Origin: Allomuricauda sp. M10
GTDB lineage: Bacteria > Bacteroidota > Bacteroidia > Flavobacteriales > Flavobacteriaceae
Reading direction: 5' to 3'
DNA length: 64,000 bases
Assembly: GCF_020782875.1 (NCBI RefSeq)
Contig: NZ_JAJGBN010000003.1
Coordinates: forward strand, 248,001-312,000
Shown here: piece by piece, positions 8,378 through 18,075 of the stretch
Layout: each line of letters starts with the position of its first letter
How positions within the stretch are numbered: position 1 is the stretch's first letter
Notes under the pieces: model-generated
Told to the model about the DNA's origin: nothing
The model's input: the letters and a program-made list of their open reading frames with translations, nothing else
Databases searched by the model: none
Translations under genes and position numbers: made by a program

Positions 8378-10591
8378 ATGATGAAAAAGATATACATATT
8401 TATCTTCTTGTTGATGTCTACCCTGACTGCCATGTCCCAAGTGGGGCAAACCAATGGCGAGGTGGAAATCAAAGGCTCTGTGAAGGGCAAGGAAAACTAT
8501 GTGCCCATTTCTGGGGTTGAAGTGTCCACTGACAAGGGGAAATACACCAAGACGAATAGTTTAGGAGAGTTCACCATAAGGGCTTCCATTGGTGATATGC
8601 TCATTTTTGAAAGTCCAGAGATCGAAACCGTGCGTCATAGGATCACTTCCAATGAAGATGTGGATGTTCTGGTGGAAGGATATGCGAGCGGAATTTCCAA
8701 AAAGCGGGAAAGCACATCATCAAAAGTAAGGAGTGTGGCCATGGACCATCAAAGGTTGTTGGATTCTGCCAACTTTTATAAAAAATCCAGTCTGGAAAAG
8801 AGCATCGATTTTGTGGCTGAGTCTATGGAATCCTTGGGTACTTCGGGCAACAAACGGGAACTTGCCCAATCCCTTCGGACTTTGGGTGAAATCTACTTGT
8901 ATCACAAACAATATGACCTGGCCATCGACAATTTTAAGGATGCCCTTTCTGCCACGGAATCCAATCGGACCAAGTTGTTATTGGGACAAGCGTATACTTT
9001 GAACGGGGAAAACGAAATGGCCATCAGAACCCTTAACCCTTTGATCGAAGAAAAAAATATGGTGCCCTATCAACGAGTGGAACTTTTCGAAGCCCTTGGT
9101 GATGCCAGCAAGGGTAATGGAAAAATAAAAGAGGCGCAAGGGTATTACAAGCAAGGTTTGGTGATTGCGGAGAAGAACCAGATTTCTCCCAAGATCATCG
9201 ACCTGAATTCAAAAATGGCGGATGCCTTTGCCAGTGAAGATCGTGAGGTGGAAGCCGAAGGGTATTATCGAAATTCGTTGGACCTATCCAAGAAAGTGGC
9301 TCCGGAACGAATGATTCAGGAAAGTGAACGTGTAGCCGATTATTACAACCAGAAAAGCAGGTACGGTGATGAGATACAACAACGCAAGAAAAGTTTGAGC
9401 GAACTCAAGCAACTTTCCCCTCCGAGCGTACCTCGCGAAAGCAAGGGTATTTCAGGTGCCGACACCATTACTTCTCAACGTATCAATTACAAGATTGCCA
9501 GTGCGTACATTGCCCAGGACAAGTTGGATGAGGCCATACCCTACCTCGAAAAAAGTATTGTGGAAGCCGATAAGGATGATGATCTGGTCATTCAAAAAGA
9601 TGCTACCCGTAAACTTTCGGAATTGTATCGGAACAAGGGCGATTTTACCAAAGCCCTGGAATCGTATCAAGATTATGTGGCCGTTGTGGACAGTTTGTAT
9701 GTGAGAAAGGAACAGGAAATCTCCCGTGCAGCCCGGTTTAATAGAGAAATAGCCAATACCCAAAACCGAATTTCAAGTTTGGAACAGGAACGGGAACTTT
9801 CGCAGAGCAAGTACAGCTTGGCCGTTACCGAACAGGAATTGTACGAGGAAACCAGCAAGCGCCAAAAGTGGATCATTTATTCCCTCATCTTCGGAATTGC
9901 GATGATGTCATTGACCGCATTTTTATACTATCGTAGTGGAAAACAACAGAAACTGGCAAATAACCTATTGGCATTGAGGTCATTGCGAACCCAGATGAAT
10001 CCACATTTCATTTTTAACGCACTCAATTCGGTCAACAACTATATCGCTAAAAGTGACGAGCGCAGCGCCAACCGTTTTTTAAGTGAGTTTTCGGTACTTA
10101 TGCGAAGCGTACTCGAAAATTCAGAGGAAGACTTTATTCCCTTGTCCAAGGAACTCGAATTGTTGGAGCTTTATGTGAAACTGGAACATTCCCGCTTTGC
10201 GGATAAATTCGATTATGAAGTGTTGGTAGATCCTACTGTGGATGTTGAAGCGTTTCAGATTCCTCCCATGTTGCTTCAGCCCTATATTGAAAATGCTATT
10301 TGGCACGGTTTGCGTTACAAGGAGGAAAAGGGATTTTTAAAGATCAAGGTGCGTCCTGTGACCAATGATATGCTGGAAATCACCATTGAGGACAACGGCA
10401 TCGGAAGGAAAAAATCCGCAGACCTGAAGACCAGTAATCAAAAGAAACAAAAGTCCAAAGGGATGGGGAATATCAAAAAGCGCATCGAGATATTGAACGA
10501 TATGTACAAAAACCGGGTGGATGTTTCCATTTCCGACCTAAATGAAGACCATACTGGGACCAAGGTGTCCCTTAAACTGAAGAAGCAATGA
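8378..10591 (+). CDS. TPR-containing LytS-type sensor histidine kinase
   Basis: 737 residues. In order: signal peptide (about 1-21); a carboxypeptidase-regulatory-like beta domain (about 29-92, PISGVEVSTDKGKY and SLGEFTIRA); a long tetratricopeptide region (about 125-455); a coiled coil; one membrane helix (about 507-525, IIYSLIFGIAMMSLTAFLYY); then a His_kinase (PF06580) domain with the phosphoacceptor His543 in QMNPHFIFNALNSV and an HATPase with IENAIWHGL and GIGRKK. The sensor part is periplasmic and the kinase cytoplasmic. It overlaps the regulator gene by 4 bp (ATGA), a translational-coupling arrangement. The second ATG at 8381 is an equally good start. The extra regulatory-like beta domain before the TPRs is unusual. 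Confidence 0.93.
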   Translation: MMKKIYIFIFLLMSTLTAMSQVGQTNGEVEIKGSVKGKENYVPISGVEVSTDKGKYTKTNSLGEFTIRASIGDMLIFESPEIETVRHRITSNEDVDVLVEGYASGISKKRESTSSKVRSVAMDHQRLLDSANFYKKSSLEKSIDFVAESMESLGTSGNKRELAQSLRTLGEIYLYHKQYDLAIDNFKDALSATESNRTKLLLGQAYTLNGENEMAIRTLNPLIEEKNMVPYQRVELFEALGDASKGNGKIKEAQGYYKQGLVIAEKNQISPKIIDLNSKMADAFASEDREVEAEGYYRNSLDLSKKVAPERMIQESERVADYYNQKSRYGDEIQQRKKSLSELKQLSPPSVPRESKGISGADTITSQRINYKIASAYIAQDKLDEAIPYLEKSIVEADKDDDLVIQKDATRKLSELYRNKGDFTKALESYQDYVAVVDSLYVRKEQEISRAARFNREIANTQNRISSLEQERELSQSKYSLAVTEQELYEETSKRQKWIIYSLIFGIAMMSLTAFLYYRSGKQQKLANNLLALRSLRTQMNPHFIFNALNSVNNYIAKSDERSANRFLSEFSVLMRSVLENSEEDFIPLSKELELLELYVKLEHSRFADKFDYEVLVDPTVDVEAFQIPPMLLQPYIENAIWHGLRYKEEKGFLKIKVRPVTNDMLEITIEDNGIGRKKSADLKTSNQKKQKSKGMGNIKKRIEILNDMYKNRVDVSISDLNEDHTGTKVSLKLKKQ

Positions 10592-11322
10592 TGGAACTTA
10601 AGGCAATCATCATAGAGGACGAGGCAAATAGCAGGGAAATCCTTCGGAACTATTTGGCCAAGTACTGTGAAGGGATAAAACTCCTCGGGGAAGCCGCCAA
10701 TATTGAGCAAGGATTGGCTTTGATCCAGAACCAGGAACCCGATTTAGTGTTCTTGGATGTGGAAATGCCCTTTGGCAACGCCTTTGACCTTCTGGACAAA
10801 ATTCCAGACCGTTCGTTCGAGATCATTTTTGTCACGGCCTACAACCAATATGCTATGGATGCCCTAAACCACCACGCCGCTTATTATCTCATGAAACCCA
10901 TCAATATAGATGAGTTGGTTAAGGCGGTGGAATATGTACGGGCCATTAAAGAGAAGGAAAATGCGTTGGAGGGACAGGTGTTGAAGGCAAGGCCTATCAA
11001 GGCCGAGGGAAAGATTACCTTACCGCAACAGGATGGCTTTGAGGTTTTGGAAGTGGGCGATATTTATTTTTGTCGGGCCGATGATAATTACACCGAAATC
11101 TACCTGGAAAAGAAAAAAATCGTGGTGAGTAAGACCCTGAAATATTTTGAGGATGCCTTGCAACCCTATCCATTTGCCAGGATCCATAAATCGTATTTGG
11201 TAAACGTTTCCGAAGTGGTCAAGTATAAAAAAGGCAAGGGGGGCAGTGTAATCTTGTCCAATGGCAAGGAACTCTCCGTTTCTGCTTCCAAAAAAGCTGA
11301 GCTATTGTCTTATTTTCAGTAG
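10588..11322 (+). CDS. LytTR family response regulator
   Basis: 244 residues. Receiver domain (about 1-118) with acidic pocket IIEDEAN, phosphoacceptor Asp57 in FLDVEMPFG, and the conserved Lys in YYLMKPINIDEL. A LytTR DNA-binding domain follows (about 142-244), with FCRADDNYTEIYLEKKK and FARIHKSYLVNVSEV. It is the cognate partner of the upstream kinase, whose stop codon it overlaps. The start may be either of two adjacent ATGs (10588 or 10591). Regulators of this class bind direct repeats with about 21-bp period, as seen at 8240-8271. The target genes are unknown. Confidence 0.95.
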   Translation: MMELKAIIIEDEANSREILRNYLAKYCEGIKLLGEAANIEQGLALIQNQEPDLVFLDVEMPFGNAFDLLDKIPDRSFEIIFVTAYNQYAMDALNHHAAYYLMKPINIDELVKAVEYVRAIKEKENALEGQVLKARPIKAEGKITLPQQDGFEVLEVGDIYFCRADDNYTEIYLEKKKIVVSKTLKYFEDALQPYPFARIHKSYLVNVSEVVKYKKGKGGSVILSNGKELSVSASKKAELLSYFQ

Positions 11323-11339
11323 TTATAATCAAAAAAGTT

Positions 11340-11363
11340 GTCACATCGAGCGCAGTCGAGATG
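11340..11363. repeat. single arm of the dispersed REP-like repeat
   Basis: Carries the core TCGAGCGCAGTCGAGATG, as at 6941-6996 and 39612-39668, but only one arm is present here. It lies between the LytTR gene and the gamma carbonic anhydrase-like gene, immediately upstream of a TAnnTTTG element. Confidence 0.75.
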
Positions 11364-11376
11364 TCTTCGCAAGATG

Positions 11377-11384
11377 TAATTTTG
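11377..11384 (+). promoter_or_regulatory. -7 element (TAATTTTG) of the gamma carbonic anhydrase-like gene
   Basis: Matches TAnnTTTG, 20 bp before the ATG at 11405. No TTG lies at the proper distance upstream, where the dispersed repeat sits instead, so the match is partial. It supports the short start at 11405. Confidence 0.4.
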
Positions 11385-11404
11385 CAAAATCAAACAAACG
11401 AATT

Positions 11405-11920
11405 ATGATCATCAAATCCGTAAGAGGCAAATCCCCAGTAATGGGAAAAGATTGTTTTATAGCCGAAAACGCTACCATTGTGGGGGAAGTCACCATGGGC
11501 GATCAGTGTAGCGTATGGTTCAATGCGGTGGTACGTGGCGATGTCCATTTTATAAAAATGGGTAATAAAGTGAACGTTCAGGATGGGGCCGTGATCCATT
11601 GTACCTATCTAAAATCACCGACAACCATCGGGAACAATGTATCCATTGGGCATAATGCCATCGTACACGGGTGTACCATTAAGGACAATGTGTTGGTGGG
11701 CATGGGAAGCATCATTATGGACGATTGTGTGGTGGAGAGCAATTCCATCATCGCGGCTGGTGCCGTGGTCACCAAAGGAACCCATGTGGAAGCTAACAGT
11801 ATTTATGCCGGAATGCCTGCCAAAAAAATCAAGGATATCAGTCCGGAGCTCAGCTCAGGGGAAATTGATAGAATTGCAAACAATTATGTAAAATATTCCA
11901 GTTGGTTCAAGGAGGAATAA
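11405..11920 (+). CDS. gamma carbonic anhydrase family / left-handed beta-helix protein
   Basis: 171 residues from the ATG at 11405; the frame stays open upstream to 11261, but that part runs through the end of the response regulator and the repeat. Hexapeptide repeats form a left-handed beta-helix. The three metal-ligand histidines of the gamma-class anhydrase family are at His65 (DGAVIHC) and His83/His88 (IGHNAIVHG). The YrdA/PaaY/CaiE-like subgroup often lacks proven carbonic anhydrase activity, so the reaction is uncertain. The protein should be cytosolic and trimeric. A TAnnTTTG element lies 20 bp upstream. Confidence 0.92.
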   Translation: MIIKSVRGKSPVMGKDCFIAENATIVGEVTMGDQCSVWFNAVVRGDVHFIKMGNKVNVQDGAVIHCTYLKSPTTIGNNVSIGHNAIVHGCTIKDNVLVGMGSIIMDDCVVESNSIIAAGAVVTKGTHVEANSIYAGMPAKKIKDISPELSSGEIDRIANNYVKYSSWFKEE

Positions 11921-11940
11921 TATATCTGACCATAAAAGAG

Positions 11941-11999
11941 TCCAACAGTCCAAAAATCTATTAATCCAACAATCTAAAAATCCAACAATCCAATCCTCC
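11941..11999. repeat. degenerate short tandem repeat (TCCAACAATCYAAAAA type)
   Basis: Three to four imperfect units of 16-20 bp based on TCCAACAATC plus an A-rich tail lie directly between the gamma carbonic anhydrase-like gene and fabD. The strands differ sharply in composition (almost no G on the plus strand). No coding potential is seen. Confidence 0.7.
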
Positions 12000-12009
12000 A
12001 AATTATCCC

Positions 12010-12017
12010 TATTTTTG
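12010..12017 (+). promoter_or_regulatory. -7 element (TATTTTTG) of fabD
   Basis: A TAnnTTTG match 24 bp before the fabD ATG at 12042. The upstream -33 position falls in the degenerate repeat and has no TTG. It argues against the longer in-frame start at 12015, which lies inside the element. Confidence 0.4.
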
Positions 12018-12041
12018 TCCCACTCAACAAAACTGACTAAG

Positions 12042-12926
12042 ATGAACGCATATATTTTTCCAGGGCAAGGAGCGCAATTTGTAGGTATGGGATTGGACCT
12101 GTACGAGAACCATTCGGTAGCACAGGAATTATTTGAAAAAGCCAATGAGATTCTGGGCTTTTCCATCACCGATATCATGTTCGAGGGCACTGCCGAGGAT
12201 TTGAAGCAGACCAAAGTGACCCAACCTGCCATCTTTTTGCATTCTGTGATCTTGAGCAAGGTGCTTGGCGACACCTTCAAACCTGATATGGTGGCCGGGC
12301 ATTCCTTGGGTGAATTCTCTGCCTTGGTGGCCAATGGCACCTTGAATTTTGAGGATGGGCTGAAATTGGTTTCCCAACGGGCTTTGGCCATGCAGAAAGC
12401 TTGCGAGATCAAACCAAGTACCATGGCGGCCGTTTTGGGATTGGATGATGCCATCGTGGAACAAATTTGTGCAGAAATCGAAGGTATTGTAGTGCCAGCA
12501 AACTACAATTGTCCGGGTCAGTTGGTCATCTCCGGTGAGGTGGATGCCGTAAATGCAGCCTGTGAAAAATTGAAGGAAGCCGGTGCCAAAAGGGCCCTTT
12601 TGTTGCCTGTTGGTGGAGCTTTCCATTCCCCGTTGATGGAACCGGCAAGAGAGGAATTGGCTGCTGCTATTGAAGCCACCCAGTTCAGTGTGCCCAGTTG
12701 TGCCATTTACCAAAACGTGACCACCACGGCCGTTTCCGATGCCAACGAAATCAAAAAGAACCTAATCCTGCAATTGACCGCACCCGTAAAATGGACACAA
12801 AGCGTGCAACAAATGGTGAAAGACGGGGCATCCAACTTTGTTGAAGTGGGTCCTGGTAAGGTATTGCAGGGATTGGTGAAAAAAATCAGTCCAGAAGCCG
12901 AAACCAGCTCTGCCATAATTTCGTAA
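12042..12926 (+). CDS. fabD: malonyl-CoA-acyl carrier protein transacylase
   Basis: 294 residues. FabD moves malonyl from CoA to the acyl carrier protein to feed fatty-acid synthesis in the cytosol. The N-terminal IFPGQGAQ loop, the nucleophile elbow G-H-S88-L-G-E, Arg113 (malonate carboxylate clamp, VSQRALAM) and the catalytic His195 (GGAFHSPLM) are all present, and the length is typical. The ATG at 12042 is chosen because family members start directly before the GQGAQ strand and because a -7 promoter element lies upstream at 12010-12017. It is not next to other fab genes here. Confidence 0.96.
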   Translation: MNAYIFPGQGAQFVGMGLDLYENHSVAQELFEKANEILGFSITDIMFEGTAEDLKQTKVTQPAIFLHSVILSKVLGDTFKPDMVAGHSLGEFSALVANGTLNFEDGLKLVSQRALAMQKACEIKPSTMAAVLGLDDAIVEQICAEIEGIVVPANYNCPGQLVISGEVDAVNAACEKLKEAGAKRALLLPVGGAFHSPLMEPAREELAAAIEATQFSVPSCAIYQNVTTTAVSDANEIKKNLILQLTAPVKWTQSVQQMVKDGASNFVEVGPGKVLQGLVKKISPEAETSSAIIS

Positions 12927-13071
12927 ATACACCCAAACAGTTTATCCGATTAAATAGAGATTTAAACTAATTGCTAGTGGGGACTCCCTGCTTTTTCGTA
13001 ATATTGGTAGCTCCCAAATCACCAACCTATCGTGGCATTAAGAACGTAACTGAAACTGATTGATTTAGGTG

Positions 13072-16000
13072 ATGCTGACCTTGTTTAAAACTACCTCAAA
13101 TATGCCTTCGGCCCCTTTGTGCCGAGGTGGAATCCTGTGTTTGCTTTTATTGGTTTTTAGCACTATTGGTTATGGACAAACTCTGACAATCGCAGATGCT
13201 AGTGGTGTCGAGGATGGGGGTGCCATTACTGTTTCTGTTACCTTGGATATTGATGTTGTAGGAGGTTTTACGGTAGATGTAAATACTGTTGACGGCTCTG
13301 CCACAATAGCTAATAATGATTACACACAAATAGTAAGTCAAACTTTAACTTTTATAGGAACTAGCGGAGAAGTTCAAACTTTTGATGTGATTCCCACATC
13401 AGATTCTACTGTCGAAACGGATGAAGATTTGACCATTACAATGGATAATCTTCAGGGGACTATTTTTTCTGTGAATATTTCTGATCAAGCAACGGTTACC
13501 ATTACCAATGATGATACATTTGTCGCCACGATAACGGCAAATGACAATTCGGCCTCGGAAAATCCCCTTGACACGGGCGAATATACGGTCAGTCTGGATG
13601 TGGTGAACGCCACTGGCTCCGCGATAACGGTGGCCTACACGGTCACGGGCACGGCGGTCTCCGGCAGCGACTACGTGGCCCTTGCTGGCAGCGTGAACAT
13701 CCCTGACGGGCAGCAGACCGCGACGATCACGGTTACCCCTGTCGACGATACGGACGTGGAGGGCGACGAGACGGTGATCGTGACACTTGACACCGGAACG
13801 GGCTACACGGTCGGGGCACCTGCGAGCGATACGGTAACCATAAGCAGCGAGGACGTTGCACCTGACCCTGTCGCCACGATAACGGCAAATGACAATTCGG
13901 CCTCGGAAAATCCCCTTGACACGGGTGAATATACGGTCAGTCTGGATGTGGTGAACGCCACTGGCTCTGCGATAACGGTGGCCTACACGGTCACGGGCAC
14001 GGCGGTCTCCGGCAGCGACTACGTGGCCCTTGCTGGCAGCGTGAACATCCCTGACGGGCAGCAGACCGCGACGATCACGGTTACCCCTGTCGACGATACG
14101 GACGTGGAGGGCGACGAGACGGTGATCGTGACACTTGACACCGGAACGGGCTACACGGTCGGGGCACCTGCGAGCGATACGGTAACCATAAGCAGCGAGG
14201 ACGTTGCACCTGACCCTGTCGCCACGATAACGGCAAATGACAATTCGGCCTCGGAAAATCCCCTTGACACGGGTGAATATACGGTCAGTCTGGATGTGGT
14301 GAACGCCACTGGCTCCGCGATAACGGTGGCCTACACGGTCACTGGCACGGCGGTCTCCGGCAGCGACTACGTGGCCCTTGCTGGCAGCGTGAACATCCCT
14401 GACGGACAGCAGACAGCGACGATTACCCTGACTCCTGTCGACGATACGGACGTGGAGGGCGACGAGACGGTGATCGTGACACTTGACACCGGAACGGGCT
14501 ACACGGTCGGGGCACCTGCGAGCGATACGGTAACCATAAGCAGTGACGATGTCGCACCGGACCCTGTTGCCACGATAACGGCAAATGACAACACGGCCAC
14601 GGAGGCGGGTCCCACGACAGGCACCTTCACGGTGAGCCTGGATGTTGCCAACAATACCGGCGGGCCGATAACGGTGAACTATACGGTGGGCGGTTCGGCA
14701 ACGGCCACTACCGATTACACGGCCCTATTGGGCAGTGTGGATATCGCCAATGGGCAGCAGAACGCGACGATTACAGTGACCCCTGTGAATGATACAACCG
14801 TGGAAGGGGATGAGACGGTGATTGTAACACTTACCGCGGACACGGGCTACACGGTCGGTGCGCCTGCTAGCGATACGGTTACCATAAGTAGTGATGATAT
14901 TCCTATTGCCACTATAACTGCTTCGGATAATACTGCTGAAGAACTTGGAACAACACCTGGATCATTTACCGTGAGTCTCAATGCAGTGAACAACACGGGT
15001 TCTAATATTGTGGTAGGTTACACAGTGGGCGGGGATGCCACTCCTGGCAGTGATTACAACACCCTTTCGGGCAGTGTTGCAATTCCAAATGGCCAGAACA
15101 ATGCTTCTATTATTGTGACCCCAATTGATGACCCGCTTACAGAATTGGATGAAACAGTTGTGGTAACATTGGCTGCGGGTGCAGGGTATACCGTTGGTGC
15201 CCCAAATAATGATACCGTGACCATTATCAGTGAAGATGATGTGCAACCTGCTGGCTACACGGTTATCATCAACAATGACCCGATCAATTCGACAAACCAG
15301 AACAACGTAAGTTTTACTTTTGCCAACGCACCAACTTTTCTAACAACTTTCGATTATACATTCACCAGTAGTGGAGATGGAAATGTGGCAACCGTTACAG
15401 GCACTGGAGCCGTTCTTACCCAAAACAGAACTGTCTCCAATATAAATTTAAGTGGCTTGCCAGATGGTCTGATAACGTTGACCGTTACCGTTTCAAATGT
15501 TTTGGGCACCGAAGGTAATCCAACAACAGATACGGCCATAAAACTTACCACAATACCTTCCGGGTATACGGTTAACATCAACCAAGATCCCATAGATGAA
15601 ACCAATGAAAATGCCGTAAGTTTTACTTTTGCCGGTGCTGAGGTAAATGCAACATATCAGTATACCTTCAGTAGTAATGGGGGAGGAACCAATGTTACAG
15701 GTTCTGGAACGATATCATCGGCCAACCAGCAGATTAGTGGTATTGACCTAAGTGGATTGGTAAATGGAACGATAACCCTATCCGTCACCTTGACCAATAC
15801 GAATGGTACCGGCACTCCTGCAACTGACAGCGTTAGCAAGGAAACTTGTTTTGCTGGCTCCGGTACACCTGTACAAAGCGGCATTCCAACCGAATTCTGT
15901 GTGGAAAACCTGGTGGATTTTAACCAAGATTTGAATGACTATGTGAGCAGTACCCCACCAGCCGGAACCGTGTTGCGATGGAGCACTAACTCCAATACCA

Positions 16001-18072
16001 GTGTTTCTGCCAATTATTTGGCTTCTAGTGTGGTAACGGCAGCAGGTACGTATTACGGCTTTTACTATGATGCGGTAAACGATTGTGCCAGTCCTACTTT
16101 GGAGATTGTTTTAACGGTGAACGAATTACCCAATGCAGGGACAACAACTGGTGTTGGGGTCTGTAACAATTCTGCAGACGGAAACAGTATAGTGGATTTG
16201 GATGATCGGATCTCTGGGAACGACCCTGGGGTTTGGTCTTTGACCACCCCGGTTACCGGTTCTTCCATTTCCATCGATGGATTTAACATCGTGAACTTTA
16301 ACGGGCAGCCTACGGGCAGCTATGTATTTACCTATACCACTAACAATGCGGCAACGCCATGCGTAAACCAAAGTGTGAACGTAACGGTTACCGTGAATGA
16401 TTGTTCCATTCCTTGTGATGCAGGCAGTGAAGCTCCAGGTCAAAGCGCCAATTTGGAGTTTTGCGATGTCATCGCAGTGGATTTGAATGATTATGTGACC
16501 AACCCAACACCTGCAGGAACTGTTCTTACTTGGAGTGTGGACTCCGACCCTTTGGTGGTCGATGCCCATATTGGCAGCTTTGTGGAAGGCCCAGGAACCT
16601 ATTACGGTTTCTTTTTTGATGAAGTGAACAATTGCGCTAGTCCAACTATGGACCTGACCTTGGTGCGAAACTTTACCCCAGTGATCAATAGCACTGATGC
16701 AGGAGATCCTGTTTGTGGACAAGGTACGGCAACGTTGACCGCTTCGGCAACGGTAGAGGACGAAAGCACCATAACCTACCGCTGGTATGATGTACCTACC
16801 GGAGGCACCCCCCTTGGAACTGGTAGCACTTTTGTCATCAACAATTTAAGTGAAACAACCTCGTATTATGTGGCTGCTTCTGCAAACGGTTGTGTATCCG
16901 AGAGGGTGGAAGTAATCGCAGTAGTAAACGATTCTCAATCCGCAGGTACCCCAACCAATACTATAGCCTGTAATGTTCAGGGTAACGGCGGACCCAATGT
17001 GATTGATCTGGATAATACCCTAACCGGTGCCGATGCTGGAACCTGGGCCTTGATCACGGATCCTTCCAGTGGAGTGTTGGTGATCGGTTCGGGCAATACC
17101 GTTGATTTTGCCGGTTTGCCAGATGGCAACTACGTTTTTGAATATACTACAACTGGGGCCACAGCGCCTTGTACAAATGCTTCGGTGCAAGTTACCATAA
17201 CGGTCAGCGATTGTATGGTTGATACGGACGGTGATGGACTGTTGGATACCGAAGAAATCACCTTGGGTACCGATTCGAACAATCCTGATACCGATGGCGA
17301 TGGATTGACGGATGGGGAGGAAGTTTTGGTCATTGATGATCCGAACACCACTGCCGTTCCACAAAATGCCACGGACCCCTTGGATGCCTGTGATCCTTTC
17401 CTAACGCCTGATTGTAATCCTCAAGATATCGATTTGGCCATCACCAAAGAGGTGGATAGGGATGAAGTGTTGTTGAATACGGAGATCAATTTTACCATCA
17501 CGCTGGAAAACCTGACCATGAATCGGGTTTTGGACATTGTGGTGAATGATCTACTGGCTTCAGGATTCAACTATATTTCGCACAACGCCTCCAAAGGAAC
17601 TTATGATCCCGAAACCGGGGAATGGACCATTGATGAAATGACTGCGGAGGAAGCCGTTACGTTGCGCATTACGGTGACCGTGGTTACTGCGGGTCAATTG
17701 CAAAATACGGCGACCCTTTCCGCCAGTTTCCCGAATGACGGAGTTGCGGCCAATAATACGTCATCTGTTTCGGTACAAGTGAACGAAAGCCAATGTAAGG
17801 ATCCCGGTACCATTTGTACCATCTTTTCACCCAATGGTGATGGAATCAACGATACCTTGACCTTGGTAGATGATGACCTATATCCAAACAATACCTTTGA
17901 AGTGTTCGATCGCTATGGAAACAGTGTCTTCCAGATGGATGGATATGACAGTTCATGGGACGGAACGGGGAAAAATGGGGATTTGCCCAAGGGAACCTAT
18001 TTTTATATTCTGGATCGCGGAGGAGATGGCACGGATGTAGTGAAAGGGTGGATACAAATCATTAGAGATTAA
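13072..18072 (+). CDS. giant Calx-beta adhesin with T9SS gliding-type C-terminal domain
   Basis: About 1,666 residues. A signal peptide ends near GYGQ; the ATG at 13102 (MPSAPLCRGG) is an alternative start giving a more compact signal. Next come about six Calx-beta-like domains (each about 116 residues with D-x-D-x-x-E-G-D-E-T-V calcium-type motifs), of which units two to four (13522-14565) are nearly identical at DNA level. Then two paired Ig-like modules (YTVIINNDPIN, YTVNINQDPID), repeated cysteine-bearing modules with AGTVLxWS, a thrombospondin-3-like calcium segment (DTDGDGLLDTEE), a DUF11 module, and finally a CHU_C gliding-type domain (FSPNGDGINDTL ... KGWIQIIRD). It should be secreted by the type IX system to the cell surface. 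PorP/SprF and OmpA partners follow in the same operon. Confidence 0.92.
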   Translation: MLTLFKTTSNMPSAPLCRGGILCLLLLVFSTIGYGQTLTIADASGVEDGGAITVSVTLDIDVVGGFTVDVNTVDGSATIANNDYTQIVSQTLTFIGTSGEVQTFDVIPTSDSTVETDEDLTITMDNLQGTIFSVNISDQATVTITNDDTFVATITANDNSASENPLDTGEYTVSLDVVNATGSAITVAYTVTGTAVSGSDYVALAGSVNIPDGQQTATITVTPVDDTDVEGDETVIVTLDTGTGYTVGAPASDTVTISSEDVAPDPVATITANDNSASENPLDTGEYTVSLDVVNATGSAITVAYTVTGTAVSGSDYVALAGSVNIPDGQQTATITVTPVDDTDVEGDETVIVTLDTGTGYTVGAPASDTVTISSEDVAPDPVATITANDNSASENPLDTGEYTVSLDVVNATGSAITVAYTVTGTAVSGSDYVALAGSVNIPDGQQTATITLTPVDDTDVEGDETVIVTLDTGTGYTVGAPASDTVTISSDDVAPDPVATITANDNTATEAGPTTGTFTVSLDVANNTGGPITVNYTVGGSATATTDYTALLGSVDIANGQQNATITVTPVNDTTVEGDETVIVTLTADTGYTVGAPASDTVTISSDDIPIATITASDNTAEELGTTPGSFTVSLNAVNNTGSNIVVGYTVGGDATPGSDYNTLSGSVAIPNGQNNASIIVTPIDDPLTELDETVVVTLAAGAGYTVGAPNNDTVTIISEDDVQPAGYTVIINNDPINSTNQNNVSFTFANAPTFLTTFDYTFTSSGDGNVATVTGTGAVLTQNRTVSNINLSGLPDGLITLTVTVSNVLGTEGNPTTDTAIKLTTIPSGYTVNINQDPIDETNENAVSFTFAGAEVNATYQYTFSSNGGGTNVTGSGTISSANQQISGIDLSGLVNGTITLSVTLTNTNGTGTPATDSVSKETCFAGSGTPVQSGIPTEFCVENLVDFNQDLNDYVSSTPPAGTVLRWSTNSNTSVSANYLASSVVTAAGTYYGFYYDAVNDCASPTLEIVLTVNELPNAGTTTGVGVCNNSADGNSIVDLDDRISGNDPGVWSLTTPVTGSSISIDGFNIVNFNGQPTGSYVFTYTTNNAATPCVNQSVNVTVTVNDCSIPCDAGSEAPGQSANLEFCDVIAVDLNDYVTNPTPAGTVLTWSVDSDPLVVDAHIGSFVEGPGTYYGFFFDEVNNCASPTMDLTLVRNFTPVINSTDAGDPVCGQGTATLTASATVEDESTITYRWYDVPTGGTPLGTGSTFVINNLSETTSYYVAASANGCVSERVEVIAVVNDSQSAGTPTNTIACNVQGNGGPNVIDLDNTLTGADAGTWALITDPSSGVLVIGSGNTVDFAGLPDGNYVFEYTTTGATAPCTNASVQVTITVSDCMVDTDGDGLLDTEEITLGTDSNNPDTDGDGLTDGEEVLVIDDPNTTAVPQNATDPLDACDPFLTPDCNPQDIDLAITKEVDRDEVLLNTEINFTITLENLTMNRVLDIVVNDLLASGFNYISHNASKGTYDPETGEWTIDEMTAEEAVTLRITVTVVTAGQLQNTATLSASFPNDGVAANNTSSVSVQVNESQCKDPGTICTIFSPNGDGINDTLTLVDDDLYPNNTFEVFDRYGNSVFQMDGYDSSWDGTGKNGDLPKGTYFYILDRGGDGTDVVKGWIQIIRD
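13522..14565 (+). repeat. three near-identical 348-bp tandem repeats (plus a diverged fourth)
   Basis: Units begin at 13522, 13870 and 14218, exactly 348 bp (116 codons) apart; a fourth, clearly diverged unit begins at 14566. Units one and two differ at only two positions that I can see; unit three has several more near its end. The G+C content is strikingly higher than around: 42 of 60 bases from 13621, against 20 of 60 from 15301. The repeats encode Calx-beta domains. Such arrays can change copy number by recombination. Confidence 0.95.
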
Positions 18073-18075
18073 GAA

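Noticed and set aside
13522-14910. Repeat array considered as CRISPR or satellite DNA
   Set aside because: Units are 348 bp, in frame and coding for Calx-beta domains, with no spacers.
15301-16400. Second group of repeated modules in the adhesin as recent duplications
   Set aside because: They are alike at protein level only; DNA copies are diverged, so no recent amplification is shown.
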